A stretch of 64,000 nucleotides of DNA from Pseudofrankia coriaricola (GCF_001854805.1 NZ_MBLO01000271.1:1-64000); one strand, 5' to 3'; counted from the first letter of the stretch, positions 23,891 to 32,769 are shown. The notes: generated by a model not told the origin, from the letters alone. Program-made: numbers and translations.

Positions 23891-26800
23891 TCAGCTCGAG
23901 AGCTGCCAGGGGCCGTTGGGATCGCCGGGCGCCTGGTTGCGGGTCCACCACTTGGCGATGTACTTCTTGCCCTGGTAGATGACGACGTCGCCGCTGGTGA
24001 AGATCCGCGACGGGGTCCACAACGCGGTGCCGTCGGGCGCGGTCGCGATCTGCTCCCACGGGCCGTACGGGTCTCCCGGCTTCTGGTTCTGCGTCCACCA
24101 CAGCGCCCGCCAGGTCGACCCGTTGTAGGTCACCAGGTTGCCGGTGTTGTAGATCGTCGACGCGTTCCAGGTCGGCGCGGCCGGGGTCGCCGGGAGGTTC
24201 AGTCCGACGATCTCCGGGTTGTGGTCCGAGGCCGCGAACGGGTCAGTGCCGTTGAACAGCTGCGTGACGTTGTAGTTGTAGCGGCTGTAGTTGTAGGCGA
24301 CGGCCTCCTGGGCGTTGATCTGCCACACGTCCGCCCCGGTCACCATCGCCTTCGCGGCCGTGTTGGCGAGCACGTGGTCGAGCGAGCCCTGCAGGCTGTT
24401 GAAGGAGTACGAGTGCTCCGTCGGGTCGAAGGTGCTGCCGAGGTCGGTGTAGCCGGCCGCGTACAGCGTCTCCATCGGGTCCTCGTGCGTGTAGGCGTTG
24501 AAGTCACCGGCCAGGAAGATCCGGTTGGTGCCGAGGCCCGCCGCCGTCTGGGACGCGAACGCGGTGAGGTCCTGCGCCTCGCGAACGCGGGTGGCGTTGA
24601 ACGCGCCCTGGTCGACGGCCGGGGACGAGGTGTCCTCGGCGTCGCCGTCGTAGAGCGCGGGGCCGGCGCCCTTCGACTTGAAGTGGTTGACGACCACCAG
24701 GAAGGCGTCCGCGTCGGTGGCGCCGGCCTTCTTGAAGCCCTGCGCCAGCGGCTCACGGGCGATCGAGAAGGGCTGGCCCGGGCCGGAGTCGTTCGCGAGC
24801 ACCTTCGACGTTCCGACCAGGCTCACGGCCGCCGGCTTGTAGATGAAGGCCGTGCGGATGACGTCCTGCTGGTCCAGCGGGGGCAGCTGGTCGGCGGCCG
24901 GCGACGGCACATAGGCCCACACGCTCGAGCCCGCCGCCGCGTTGAGCGCGGCGACCAGGCCTGACAGCGCGGTGTCCCGGGACTGGTTGAACCAGACCGA
25001 GTTCTCGACCTCCTCCAGGGTGACGATGCTCGCGCCGAGGCGGTTGATACCGGTCACGATCTTCGCCTGCTGGCGGGCGAAGCTGGCGTCATTGGCCGCG
25101 CCGCGCGGGCCGGGGGCGTTGTTCGGACCGGAGCAGGAGTTGTCCGCGATCCGGTTTCCCTGCCGGTCCGTGAAGTAGGTGCAGGTGCCGAGGCCCGCCG
25201 CGACGTACTTCTCGCCGGTCATCGGGAAGTAGTTCTCGACGTTGAACGTCGCCAGGCGGACGTCGCTGCCGGCGGCGGCCGGCTGCTGGTTCTCGGGCCG
25301 GGTGTCGCTGAAGGTCGCCACGGCGGCGCCGTCGTCGGTGACCTGCCGCGTCGGCTGGAGGTTCCAGAGCGAGAACCGGTAGTCGAGGATCACCGGCGCG
25401 TGGAAGGTGACCGCCGAGCCGACCCGCACCGAATGCGTCGGGGTGAGCCAGGGAAGCGGGTCACCGGTGTGCGTGCTGGTGGTGCTGAAGCTCCAGCTCG
25501 CCCCGTCGTCGAGGGTGACCATCCGCGCGGCATTGTCGGCGGCGACGGCCTGCGCCTCGGGGCTTCCGGCGCGCCCGGCGTCGGTCGGCTGGCGCAGCGG
25601 CGTGTCACCCGCGGCCAGCGTGAACGAGCCGAAGAAGTTCGTGTCGAAGTTGTCCGACACGGTGAAGTGGCCCTGCGGCGCCATCAGCTCGCCCTCGTGG
25701 GCCTCCTTCTGCGCGTCCGTCGCGAGGTCGGACCACGCGATCGCGTCCGGGACCACGGCCGGGAGCGCGGTGGTGAGCTTGGTGACCGTCGGGCCGTCGA
25801 TCTCGGTCTGGCCCTGGAACTCCTCCACCGTGCCGCTGACCCGCAGGCTGTCGCCGACGGCGACCTGGCTGGCCGCCGCGGACCCGAACACGTACAGGGC
25901 GTCAGAGGCCCCCGGCGTCGCGTCGTTCGCGGGGGTGCCGCCGGCGCCGCCGGTCTCCAGGTAGAAACCGTTGAAGCCGCCGGTCGTGTAGACCGCCGTC
26001 ACGACGCCTTCGGTCGTCACGGTCTGGTCGGCGTACGGCGAGGTGTCGGTGTTCGTGCCCTGGATCGCCGCGATCGGGACGACCGTCGCCTGCGCCGTCG
26101 TGACCTGGAAGGTGAAGGACGCCGAGCCGGCCGCGCTGGTCGAGTCGGTGGCCGTCACCGTCACCGATGAGGTGCCGGCCGCCGTCGGCGTACCGGAGAC
26201 GACGCCGTCCGAGGAGATCGCGAGGCCCGCGGGCAGGCCGGTCGCCGTCCACGTGTACGGCGCGGTGCCGCCCGAGGCGGTCAGGGTGAGCGGGGTGATA
26301 GCGGTGTCGACGGTCGCGCTCTGGGTGCCGGGGCTCGCCACCGTGACGGCGGCCGTGCCGCCGTCGGACGCCGCGTTCTGCGGCGTCGGGGTGGCGACCT
26401 GGAAGTCGGCGGCGTTGTTGTCCGTGTCGGCGCCGGTCGTGTTCCGCTGGTAGCTCAGGATGACCGAGTTGCCGGTCGGGGCGGTGCCCTCGGGCGAGTT
26501 GCTGGTCCCCCAGCCGATCTTGTCGATGACGGAGCTGTCGGTGGGAAGCACGCCCGCCGCGCTGGCCGCGACGAAGAGCGTGCCGCCGCCGGCGCCCGGG
26601 TTGATGCTGCCCCCGGTGTTGAGGTCGGCCGTGGGCAGTGGGGCGCCGGGGCTGGTGCCCGCGTTGTTACTTGGCAGCTGGACGAGGAAGTGGCCGTGCG
26701 GGGCCACCGTCCCCGACAGCGCGAACACCTGCGAGCCGCTCGGGGTCACCGTGCTCGTGGGAGCGCGGTACTGCAGGGTGTCGCCGGTGAGGGCGACGGG

Positions 26801-26995
26801 GCTCGACGTCGGGTTGTAGAGCTCGACGAACTTGTTGAGGTAGCTGGCTCCCGACGAGCCGCCGTTGACATAGGCCTCACTGATGACCAGCACCGTCCCC
26901 GCCGGGTTCGCCAACGCGGGCGCGGCGAGCGACACGCTGGCTATACCTGCGGACAACATGGCGACTGCGACTCGCCTGATCGGCGCACGCGGCAT
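23891..26995 (-). CDS. Secreted ExeM/NucH-family extracellular nuclease with two chitin-binding-type modules
   Basis: A 1034-residue exported protein. The signal peptide (VAVAMLSAGIASVSLAAPALA) is followed by a lamin-tail domain (about 30-185, SEAYVNGG, FVELYNPTS), an Ig-like module (about 205-300, LTASGGTAPYTWTATGLPAG), an OB-fold nucleic-acid-binding region (about 305-480, VTTEGVVTAVY, GDSLRVSGTVEEFQGQTEI), and an endonuclease/exonuclease/phosphatase domain (about 580-925). The latter shows LATFNVENYF, TLEEVEN, VNHFKSKG, FLAGDFNAY and SDHNPEIV. Two repeats of about 45 residues (YNGSTWRALWWTQNQKPGD, YQGKKYIAKWWTRNQAPGD) close the protein and look like CBM5/12 chitin-binding modules. The ATG at 26995 has GGAGG upstream. 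It would degrade extracellular DNA or RNA for phosphate or biofilm use; the chitin-binding end is unusual. Confidence 0.88.
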   Translation of the reverse strand: MPRAPIRRVAVAMLSAGIASVSLAAPALANPAGTVLVISEAYVNGGSSGASYLNKFVELYNPTSSPVALTGDTLQYRAPTSTVTPSGSQVFALSGTVAPHGHFLVQLPSNNAGTSPGAPLPTADLNTGGSINPGAGGGTLFVAASAAGVLPTDSSVIDKIGWGTSNSPEGTAPTGNSVILSYQRNTTGADTDNNAADFQVATPTPQNAASDGGTAAVTVASPGTQSATVDTAITPLTLTASGGTAPYTWTATGLPAGLAISSDGVVSGTPTAAGTSSVTVTATDSTSAAGSASFTFQVTTAQATVVPIAAIQGTNTDTSPYADQTVTTEGVVTAVYTTGGFNGFYLETGGAGGTPANDATPGASDALYVFGSAAASQVAVGDSLRVSGTVEEFQGQTEIDGPTVTKLTTALPAVVPDAIAWSDLATDAQKEAHEGELMAPQGHFTVSDNFDTNFFGSFTLAAGDTPLRQPTDAGRAGSPEAQAVAADNAARMVTLDDGASWSFSTTSTHTGDPLPWLTPTHSVRVGSAVTFHAPVILDYRFSLWNLQPTRQVTDDGAAVATFSDTRPENQQPAAAGSDVRLATFNVENYFPMTGEKYVAAGLGTCTYFTDRQGNRIADNSCSGPNNAPGPRGAANDASFARQQAKIVTGINRLGASIVTLEEVENSVWFNQSRDTALSGLVAALNAAAGSSVWAYVPSPAADQLPPLDQQDVIRTAFIYKPAAVSLVGTSKVLANDSGPGQPFSIAREPLAQGFKKAGATDADAFLVVVNHFKSKGAGPALYDGDAEDTSSPAVDQGAFNATRVREAQDLTAFASQTAAGLGTNRIFLAGDFNAYTHEDPMETLYAAGYTDLGSTFDPTEHSYSFNSLQGSLDHVLANTAAKAMVTGADVWQINAQEAVAYNYSRYNYNVTQLFNGTDPFAASDHNPEIVGLNLPATPAAPTWNASTIYNTGNLVTYNGSTWRALWWTQNQKPGDPYGPWEQIATAPDGTALWTPSRIFTSGDVVIYQGKKYIAKWWTRNQAPGDPNGPWQLSS

Positions 26996-27611
26996 TGACC
27001 CGGGCCTCCAACTGTAACGACTCGGCTCCGCCGTCCAGCGGGCCGATCTATGGACGCTAGGGCCGCGCCTTCGCCCTGCCGGGGACGGAGCCTGAACGCC
27101 AGGTGACAGGTCCAACTATGTTTTCGCACTTCTCTTGATCTTCGGTCAGACCGGGCACGGACGGTTCGGGCCGCCTTGCCTGGCGCTCTTCGGGGACACG
27201 CCTCCGGGTGCGGTGGCCAGGTCGGGCCCCTCGCGTCCAGTGACAAGTCCCCGACCGAGCCCGACCCGCCCGGCGACGGCCCGCGCCACGCCCGGACGCG
27301 CACGCACTCGGCCACACCCATCCCACCGGCACCAACAGAATCAGCGAGACCGCGACCACATTAGGCAACCCCGATAAATAAACTCAATGTTTACCGGGCG
27401 TTTGCCTGCACCCGTTTATCTTGACGGCGGCGTGGGTCGATAGCATTGCGCCCGATATCGATCCAAAGCGGCGGATCCAGAGCACGGCGGGCCGCGCAAT
27501 GCCGGGCAGCTGTGACATGGACAACATTCGGCAGCGGGTCTTCCGAGGCGGCGGACACGAGATTCACGAAGCCGAACGGCCGCCGTTGTCGCTCAGAGGA
27601 GCCTGCCCGCG
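26996..27611. other. Divergent intergenic region, 616 bp
   Basis: No convincing gene. It must hold the promoters of the nuclease (left) and the binding-protein gene (right). A relatively AT-rich patch lies at 27370-27425, about 190 bp upstream of the binding protein. Confidence 0.5.
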
Positions 27612-28901
27612 ATGCCGCTACCACTTCGTCGGCGAACACTCAGGGCCATCGCGCTGGCGGCCAGCGCCGGCAGCCTGGCGGTCGGGCTGGTCGCCTGCGG
27701 TGCCGAGGGCGGTGGCGCGGCCGGTGGCGCGGTCTGCGACACCGCGCCGGGCGTCACGCCCACCGAGGTCAAGGCCGGCATGACCTGGAGTGACACCGGC
27801 CCATCGGCCAGCAGCACGCTTGCCTTCCGGGCCGGCGTGGACGCCCGGCTCGACGTCGCCAACGACGAGGAGGGCGGCGTCTTCGGCCGCAAGGTCACCT
27901 ACGCCTGGCGGGACGACCAGGGGGACCCGAGGCTCAACGTGACCCTGGTCCAGGAGCTCCTCGACCAGGAGAACATCTTCGGATTCATCTACGGGTCCGG
28001 CGCCAGCGAGGATTCAGCCAACCTGTTGCAGGAGCGCAACGTCCCGGTGACGGGCCTGGCCAGCGACCCCGACTGGCAGGGCAAGAACAACATGTTCTCG
28101 TGGTTCTACATGGGAAATGGCTCCAGCACCGCCTGGGGCAAGTATGTCTACAGGCAGGGCGGAACACGCGCGGCCGTCTTCGCGATCGACGGGAGCGCCA
28201 CCAGCGGAGACTTCACGCAGCAGTTCGTCGCGAGCCTGAAGGCCCGCGGCGTAAAAGTCGTCAAGACGTTTCAGACCACCAGCACCGTCATCGACTACCG
28301 GAGCGTCGCGCAGCAGATCAAGGCAGCCGGCGCCGACACCATCGGCGGCGTTCTGCCTCCGGACATGGCGGCCAACCTGCTGCCGGAGCTCCGCAAGGTC
28401 GGCCTGGCGCTGGGCGGCAAGCTCAAGGTCGTGCTGATGCCGACGGGCTACGACAGCAGCAACCTGGCGAAGTACGGCCAGTCGCTGGCCGGCGTGTCGA
28501 TCTTCACCAACGTCAAGCCCTTCGAGATCAACACTCAAGGGCAGCAGAAGTTCAGGCAGGCGATGGCCACCTACTCCCCGGAGGTCCAGCCACCGACGCA
28601 GGACAGCGCGGTCCAGGGCTGGCTGTCGGCGGACCTGTTCGTCCGCGGCCTCAAGGAGGCCGGTCCGTGCCCGACCAGGGAGTCGTTCATCTCCGGCCTG
28701 CGCGGCGTCAAGGACTACGACAGCGCGGGAATGACCCCCGAGGACACCATCAGCCTGTCGACGAACTACCAGAACGTCTCGGTCTGCTACGACGTCATCC
28801 GGATCAGCCAGGCCGGCGACCGGTTCGAGCCGGACACCCAGCCCGAATGCGGCGTCAAGATCACCCCGGAACGGATGAGCACCCTGCTCCAGCAGCCCTG
28901 A
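27612..28901 (+). CDS. ABC transporter substrate-binding lipoprotein (branched-chain amino acid/amide type)
   Basis: A 429-residue periplasmic-binding-fold protein of the LivJ/Peripla_BP_6 group. The lipoprotein signal has a basic start (LRRRTLRAI) and a lipobox GLVACG with the modified Cys at residue 29. The two lobes show GVDARLDVANDEEGGVFGRK, QELLDQENIFGFIYGSG, AAVFAIDGSATSGDFTQQF and VDYRSVAQQIKAAGAD-like sequence (VIDYRSVAQQIKAAGADT). GAGGAG precedes the ATG. No permease or ATPase gene is next to it, so it is either an orphan or works with components elsewhere. The ligand is unknown; such orphans often bind aromatic or amide compounds. Confidence 0.87.
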   Translation: MPLPLRRRTLRAIALAASAGSLAVGLVACGAEGGGAAGGAVCDTAPGVTPTEVKAGMTWSDTGPSASSTLAFRAGVDARLDVANDEEGGVFGRKVTYAWRDDQGDPRLNVTLVQELLDQENIFGFIYGSGASEDSANLLQERNVPVTGLASDPDWQGKNNMFSWFYMGNGSSTAWGKYVYRQGGTRAAVFAIDGSATSGDFTQQFVASLKARGVKVVKTFQTTSTVIDYRSVAQQIKAAGADTIGGVLPPDMAANLLPELRKVGLALGGKLKVVLMPTGYDSSNLAKYGQSLAGVSIFTNVKPFEINTQGQQKFRQAMATYSPEVQPPTQDSAVQGWLSADLFVRGLKEAGPCPTRESFISGLRGVKDYDSAGMTPEDTISLSTNYQNVSVCYDVIRISQAGDRFEPDTQPECGVKITPERMSTLLQQP

Positions 28902-28939
28902 CGGTTCAGGCACAAGCCCGCCTGACATCCGGAGGCATC

Positions 28940-29089
28940 GTGGGCCGAGCCGGATGCGCGTGGGAAGGGGCAACATTGGGCCTTCCCAGGGAGACGAGGC
29001 GTGCCGGCTGGCAGGTGAGCCGCGACACCTACTGCAGGGTCCTCAACGACCTGGGACTCCCCTACGACCTGCGTCTCCCCTGCTACTGA
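28940..29089 (+). CDS. Possible 49-residue small protein
   Basis: A GTG at 28940 follows GGAGG (28931-28935) and opens a 49-codon frame ending at 29089, 15 bp before a hairpin terminator. The peptide begins with VGRAGCAWEGATLGLPRETR and ends with VLNDLGLPYDLRLPCY; three cysteines and an aromatic C-terminus. No homologue is recognised and no RiPP maturation enzyme is nearby. The ribosome-binding site and terminator favour translation; the downstream position could equally mean a readthrough region of the binding-protein mRNA. Confidence 0.35.
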   Translation: MGRAGCAWEGATLGLPRETRRAGWQVSRDTYCRVLNDLGLPYDLRLPCY

Positions 29090-29103
29090 CCGGCCTCGGC
29101 CCG

Positions 29104-29137
29104 GGCCTGGGCCACGGTCCCACCAGTGGCCCAGGCC
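29104..29137 (+). terminator. Hairpin after the small ORF
   Basis: GGCCTGGGCCA pairs with TGGCCCAGGCC (11-bp perfect stem, 12-nt loop), between convergent transcription units. Confidence 0.6.
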
Positions 29138-29176
29138 GGGGTCGCACCGCCTTCGGCGATACCCGCGCGGCGGCAA

Positions 29177-29213
29177 CCGAGCCGTCGTCAGCCGAGCCGT
29201 CGTCAGCCGAGCC
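29177..29213. repeat. 15-bp tandem repeat, 2.5 copies, across a stop codon
   Basis: CCGAGCCGTCGTCAG at 29177 and 29192, then a partial copy at 29207. The third copy contains the end of the PPOX gene (stop at 29203-29205), so the array extends from just outside into its last codons. Confidence 0.75.
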
Positions 29214-29634
29214 TGGTGCCGTACACGTGGTCAACCGTCATCGTCATGAGCACCCTGCGGTCGGACACCATCGCCGAGCGGTACTCGTCCCAGTCTGGAT
29301 GCTCGCCGGCGGCGAGACGGTAGTAGTCCACCAGGGCATCGACCTCCGGGCCGAGGGGGTCGCTCCCCGGCCCGATGAGCGTCGCGCCGCCTTCGGCGGT
29401 GGCCCACGCCCTGCCGTCGGGACTGGTCACCTCCAGCGCCGCCCGTGGATCCCGGCGCAGGTTCGCCGTCTTGGCGCGCCCCTCGGTCATCGACACGTAG
29501 AGGACGCCGGCCCCATGGTCGTAGTAAGGCAGGACGGGTGAAAGCTGCGGGCGGCCATCCGACTTGATCGTCGCGAGGACGCCGAGCCGGCTTTCCGCGA
29601 GCAGCGCGTGCGGGTCGAACGACGTGGTGGTCAT
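29203..29634 (-). CDS. PPOX-class (F420- or FMN-type) split-barrel oxidoreductase
   Basis: A 143-residue split beta-barrel protein. Key stretches are LGVLATIKSDGRPQLSPVLP, VLYVSMTEGRAKTANLRRDP and RAALEVTSPDGRAWATAEG, the pattern of actinobacterial PPOX-class F420-dependent enzymes, with the R-x-K-x-x-N-L-R-R-D-P cofactor segment. The ATG at 29634 is the start that matches the family; a longer reading upstream has no support. It follows the SDR gene by 58 bp on the minus strand and may be the last gene of a ketone/alcohol-degrading operon. Cofactor preference (F420 or FMN) is not proven by sequence alone. Confidence 0.85.
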   Translation of the reverse strand: MTTTSFDPHALLAESRLGVLATIKSDGRPQLSPVLPYYDHGAGVLYVSMTEGRAKTANLRRDPRAALEVTSPDGRAWATAEGGATLIGPGSDPLGPEVDALVDYYRLAAGEHPDWDEYRSAMVSDRRVLMTMTVDHVYGTRLG

Positions 29635-29692
29635 GCCCGGTAGAAGGAGCTCCACCGTGCGACGCATTCCGCCTGCCGGAGCCCCGGCTCCC

Positions 29693-30526
29693 CTACGCCG
29701 AGTTCCGGGCCATCGCCCCGGCCGTCACCGACAGCGTCTCGCCGGTGACGTAGCGGGCGTCGTCCGAGCAGAGATAGGCCATGGCGCCCGAGATGTCGGC
29801 GGCCTCGACCCACGGGACCGGGATGGCGTGGCTCGAGCCGTACGCGGCCGCGGCGTCGGCCACCGTCGGGTTCTCGCCCGGCACCATCTCGCGCAGCATC
29901 TCCCGGCTCAGGATCATCGGCGTGTCGACCGAGGTCGGCAGGACCGCGTTGACGGTGATGCCCTGCGCGGCGACCTCCAGGGCGAGCGTCTTGACCAGGC
30001 CGATGACGCCCCACTTGGCGGCGGCATAGTGCCCCAGGTACGGCTGGCCGGTGCGCCCGGCGAGCGACGAGGTCGCCACGATCCGGCCGAACCGCTGCTC
30101 GACCATCGTCGGCAGCACCGCCCGCAGGGTGTGGAAGACACCGGTGAGGTTGATGTCGATGACGTCGCGCCATGTGTCGTCGGTCATCTTGGCGATCGAG
30201 CTCTTGCTGAGAACGGCCGCGTTGGCCAGGCAGAAGTCGAGGCGGCCGAGTTCCCCGACCGTCTCGGTGACCGCCTGGGCGACCTGAGCCGGATCACGGA
30301 CGTCGGCGACGATCGTCACGCACCGGCGGCCGAGGTCCTCGACCAGCTTGGCGGTCTCGGCCAGCTCCTCGCGCGTTCCGAGCGGGTAGACGATGGACCC
30401 GGGCTGCCCAGGCGCGTCGAAGATCGCCACGTCGGCGCCCTCCGAGGCGAACCGCAGTGCGTGCGAGCGGCCCTGGCCGCGGGCTCCCCCGGAGATGAAG
30501 ACGACGCGTCCGTCGAACCGCCCCAT
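29693..30526 (-). CDS. Mycofactocin-coupled SDR family oxidoreductase
   Basis: A 277-residue short-chain dehydrogenase. The N-terminal FISGGARGQGRSHALRFASEGA is the hallmark of the mycofactocin-coupled subgroup, in which a tightly held NAD(P) is re-oxidised through mycofactocin. Catalytic residues are seen in ATSSLAGRTG (Ser) and HYAAAKWGV (Tyr-x-x-x-Lys). The insertion after the second strand (FDAPGQPGSIVYPLGTREEL) is also typical. It ends YVTGETLSVTAGAMARNSA. It lies 63 bp downstream of the Baeyer-Villiger monooxygenase and probably oxidises an alcohol to the ketone that enzyme uses. No mycofactocin biosynthesis genes are in the window. Confidence 0.88.
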   Translation of the reverse strand: MGRFDGRVVFISGGARGQGRSHALRFASEGADVAIFDAPGQPGSIVYPLGTREELAETAKLVEDLGRRCVTIVADVRDPAQVAQAVTETVGELGRLDFCLANAAVLSKSSIAKMTDDTWRDVIDINLTGVFHTLRAVLPTMVEQRFGRIVATSSLAGRTGQPYLGHYAAAKWGVIGLVKTLALEVAAQGITVNAVLPTSVDTPMILSREMLREMVPGENPTVADAAAAYGSSHAIPVPWVEAADISGAMAYLCSDDARYVTGETLSVTAGAMARNSA

Positions 30527-30589
30527 GAGTGAACTCCCGTCTCGTGGATCAAAGCTCGCTGATCAGGTTCGTGGGTCCGGCCAGACTGG

Positions 30590-32320
30590 TCAGGCTGGTT
30601 TCGTGACCGGTGTCGCGGCCGCGGAGCCGCGCGGGGCGCCCGCCAGGGCGAATCCCGGGTAGCCGGCGGCGGCGCAGTCGTCGCACGCCTTGCGATAGGC
30701 GACCATGCCGCCGATGTAGGGCATGAACTGCCGGGGCTTGCCGTCGATGTTCGCGCCCAGATACCAGGACTTCGCGTGGAGGTAGAGGGTGTAGGTCGCG
30801 ACCTCGTGCACGTGGGCGGCCCAGGCGTCCTGGGCCTGGGCGTCGGCCTCGATCCGGGTGAGGCCCCGCTCGCGCAGGTAGGTGAGGCAGGCGACGACCC
30901 AGTCGACGTGCTGCTCGTTCGCCCGGATCACGTTGGCCAGCACCGAGGGGCTGCCCGGCCCGGTCAGGGTGAACAGGTTCGGGAAGCCGGCGACGGCGAT
31001 GCCGAGCAGGCTGCGCGGCCCGCCGGACCACCGCTGCGCGAGCGAGTCGCCGTCCGCGCCGCGCAGGTCGATCCGGGTCAGCGGGCCGGTCATGGCGTCG
31101 TACCCGGTCGCGAAGACCAGCACGTCCAGGTCGTAGGACGCCGCGTCGGTGTCGATCCCGGTCTCGGTGATCGTCACGATCGGCTCGCGCCGCAGGTCGA
31201 CCAGCGTGACGTTGTCGCGGTTGTAGGTCGCGAAGTAGCCGCTGTCGAGGCAGATCCGCTTCGAGCCGATCGGATGGTCCGTCGGGACGAGCGACGCCGC
31301 GGTGGCCGGGTCGGCGACGATCTCGCGGATCTTGCCCCGGACGAACTCGGCCAGTGTCTCGTTGGCCTCCACGTCGCGCCCGGTGTCGCCATAGGTACGC
31401 ATGAGATCGGTACCGCCGACGGCCCAGCGGTGTTCGTACTCCTCGGCGCGTCGCTCGGGCGGGTCGGCCAGGGCGGGACGGCCGGTCCCGACGTTGTACA
31501 CGCCCGCGTTGGTGGCGTTGCCGGACGCGAGAAGTCCCTCGTAGTCGCGCTGGGCGACCCAGATCTCCCGGCTGGACATCGGCCGGTTGCGCGCCGGCAG
31601 GCTGTAGTTCGGCGTGCGCTGGAAGACCGTGAGGTGGGCGGCCTCGGCGGCGATCTCAGGGATGGCCTGGATGCCCGAGGAGCCGGTGCCGATCACTCCG
31701 ACCCGCTTGCCCGCGAGGTTCACGCCCTCGTGCGGCCACCGGCCGGTGTGGTGGGTGGGGCCGGTGAAGCGGTCATGGCCGGGGATCTCCGGCACCTGCG
31801 TCGCCGAGAGCGCACCGACCGCCGCCACGAGGAACCGGCAGCGTAATCGCCGGCCCTGGTCGGTCTCGACGGTCCAGGTATGGTCGCCGTCGTCGTAGCG
31901 CGCGGAGGTGATCCGCGTGTCGAAGGTGATCATCGGCAGCAGGTCGAAACGCTCGGCGACGTGCTCCGCGTACCGCAGGATCTCGGGCTGGCCGGCGAAC
32001 CGCTCCGACCAGGCCCATTCCGCGTTCAGCTCGCGAGAGAACGAATAGCAGTAGTCGACGCTCTCGACGTCGCAGCGGGCCCCCGGGTAACGGTTCCAGT
32101 ACCAGGTGCCGCCGACGCCGCCGCCCGACTCGAACGCGTGGGCCGAGAAGCCGGCTTCGCGAAGCTCGTGGAGGGCATACAGGCCGCCGAACCCGGCCCC
32201 GATGACGACGACCTCGTGGTCGAGCGTGGGTTCGAGCGCCGCCGCGGGGCTCACGTCGGCCGGGAGGTTCAGGTCGGCCGGGAGGTTCAGGTCGGCCGGG
32301 AGGTTCAGGTCGGCGGTCAT
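30590..32320 (-). CDS. Baeyer-Villiger-type flavin monooxygenase (cyclohexanone monooxygenase family)
   Basis: A 576-residue FAD- and NADPH-dependent monooxygenase that would insert oxygen next to a ketone. The FAD loop is VIGAGFGGLYALHELREAGF (about residues 34-53), followed by GGTWYWNRYPGARCDVES as in cyclohexanone monooxygenase. The BVMO fingerprint is FTGPTHHTGRWP (about 183-194), and the NADPH loop is VIGTGSSGIQAIPEIA. The C-terminal YLHAKSWYLGANIDGKPRQF is also diagnostic. The ATG at 32320 is chosen because the family begins just after it; the first residues are three copies of LNLPAD coded by an 18-bp repeat. It is first in a probable BVMO-SDR-PPOX operon for ring ketone or steroid-like ketone breakdown. 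Confidence 0.92.
   Translation of the reverse strand: MTADLNLPADLNLPADLNLPADVSPAAALEPTLDHEVVVIGAGFGGLYALHELREAGFSAHAFESGGGVGGTWYWNRYPGARCDVESVDYCYSFSRELNAEWAWSERFAGQPEILRYAEHVAERFDLLPMITFDTRITSARYDDGDHTWTVETDQGRRLRCRFLVAAVGALSATQVPEIPGHDRFTGPTHHTGRWPHEGVNLAGKRVGVIGTGSSGIQAIPEIAAEAAHLTVFQRTPNYSLPARNRPMSSREIWVAQRDYEGLLASGNATNAGVYNVGTGRPALADPPERRAEEYEHRWAVGGTDLMRTYGDTGRDVEANETLAEFVRGKIREIVADPATAASLVPTDHPIGSKRICLDSGYFATYNRDNVTLVDLRREPIVTITETGIDTDAASYDLDVLVFATGYDAMTGPLTRIDLRGADGDSLAQRWSGGPRSLLGIAVAGFPNLFTLTGPGSPSVLANVIRANEQHVDWVVACLTYLRERGLTRIEADAQAQDAWAAHVHEVATYTLYLHAKSWYLGANIDGKPRQFMPYIGGMVAYRKACDDCAAAGYPGFALAGAPRGSAAATPVTKPA
32255..32308. repeat. Three perfect 18-bp tandem repeats in the BVMO 5' end
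   Basis: GTCGGCCGGGAGGTTCAG at 32255, 32273 and 32291, coding on the minus strand for LNLPAD three times. Being a multiple of three, it leaves the frame intact. Confidence 0.9.
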
Positions 32321-32769
32321 CCGGTCACGCCGCCATGGTCGCTCGGCGCGGTGCCAGTCGCTGTCGTCACGCCGTCCCGCCCCCTCTCCTGTTCTCGCCG
32401 GTTCGGACGATCCCGAGCCCGGCGGAGAGCAGCGCGAGCAGGCCACCTGACCCAAGCGGTGACGCCAGACCCACCGGCGTCGGCTGCCCCGCTCGGCCGG
32501 GCCTCGCCGAGACTCAATTGGATAACGTATACCATTCTGACCGCAGAATCCCTGCCACGAGCCCGGCGGTGACCTGGCGGCCAGCAGACCACCACTGGTG
32601 GCCCGGTGCGCGAGATCCACGATCAGGTGTCGAGCGGCGAACGTCCGGAAAACGATCGGCGGCCGAGGCGACAATGGGCCCGGCCGATCCGTTGACCCGA
32701 TGTCGGCACCGGCGGGTCGGCGCCGCGGAAGCGAACCCGACGTGGCGAGGGCGTATTGCGAGGGCATCT
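32321..32769. other. Divergent intergenic region, 449 bp
   Basis: No convincing gene. It holds the promoter region of the BVMO operon (left) and of the D-amino-acid enzyme (right). A GTATAC-centred sequence (32524-32533, GGTATACGTT on the minus strand) sits in an AT-rich patch about 200 bp upstream of the BVMO start. Confidence 0.5.

Larger units (their letters stand above)
28902..29202. other. Spacer with a small ORF, a terminator and a repeat
   Basis: About 300 bp between the convergent binding-protein and PPOX genes. It contains a well-preceded 49-codon frame (28940-29089), a hairpin (29104-29137) and a 15-bp tandem repeat that runs into the PPOX stop (29177-29213). Confidence 0.6.

Noticed and set aside
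27391-27793. Overlapping frames upstream of the substrate-binding protein
   Set aside because: They overlap the well-supported lipoprotein gene or its leader and have no start signals.
30590-32767. Longer reading of the BVMO starting at 32767
   Set aside because: The added 149 residues have no similarity to flavoproteins and overlap the promoter of the divergent gene; the ATG at 32320 fits the family start.
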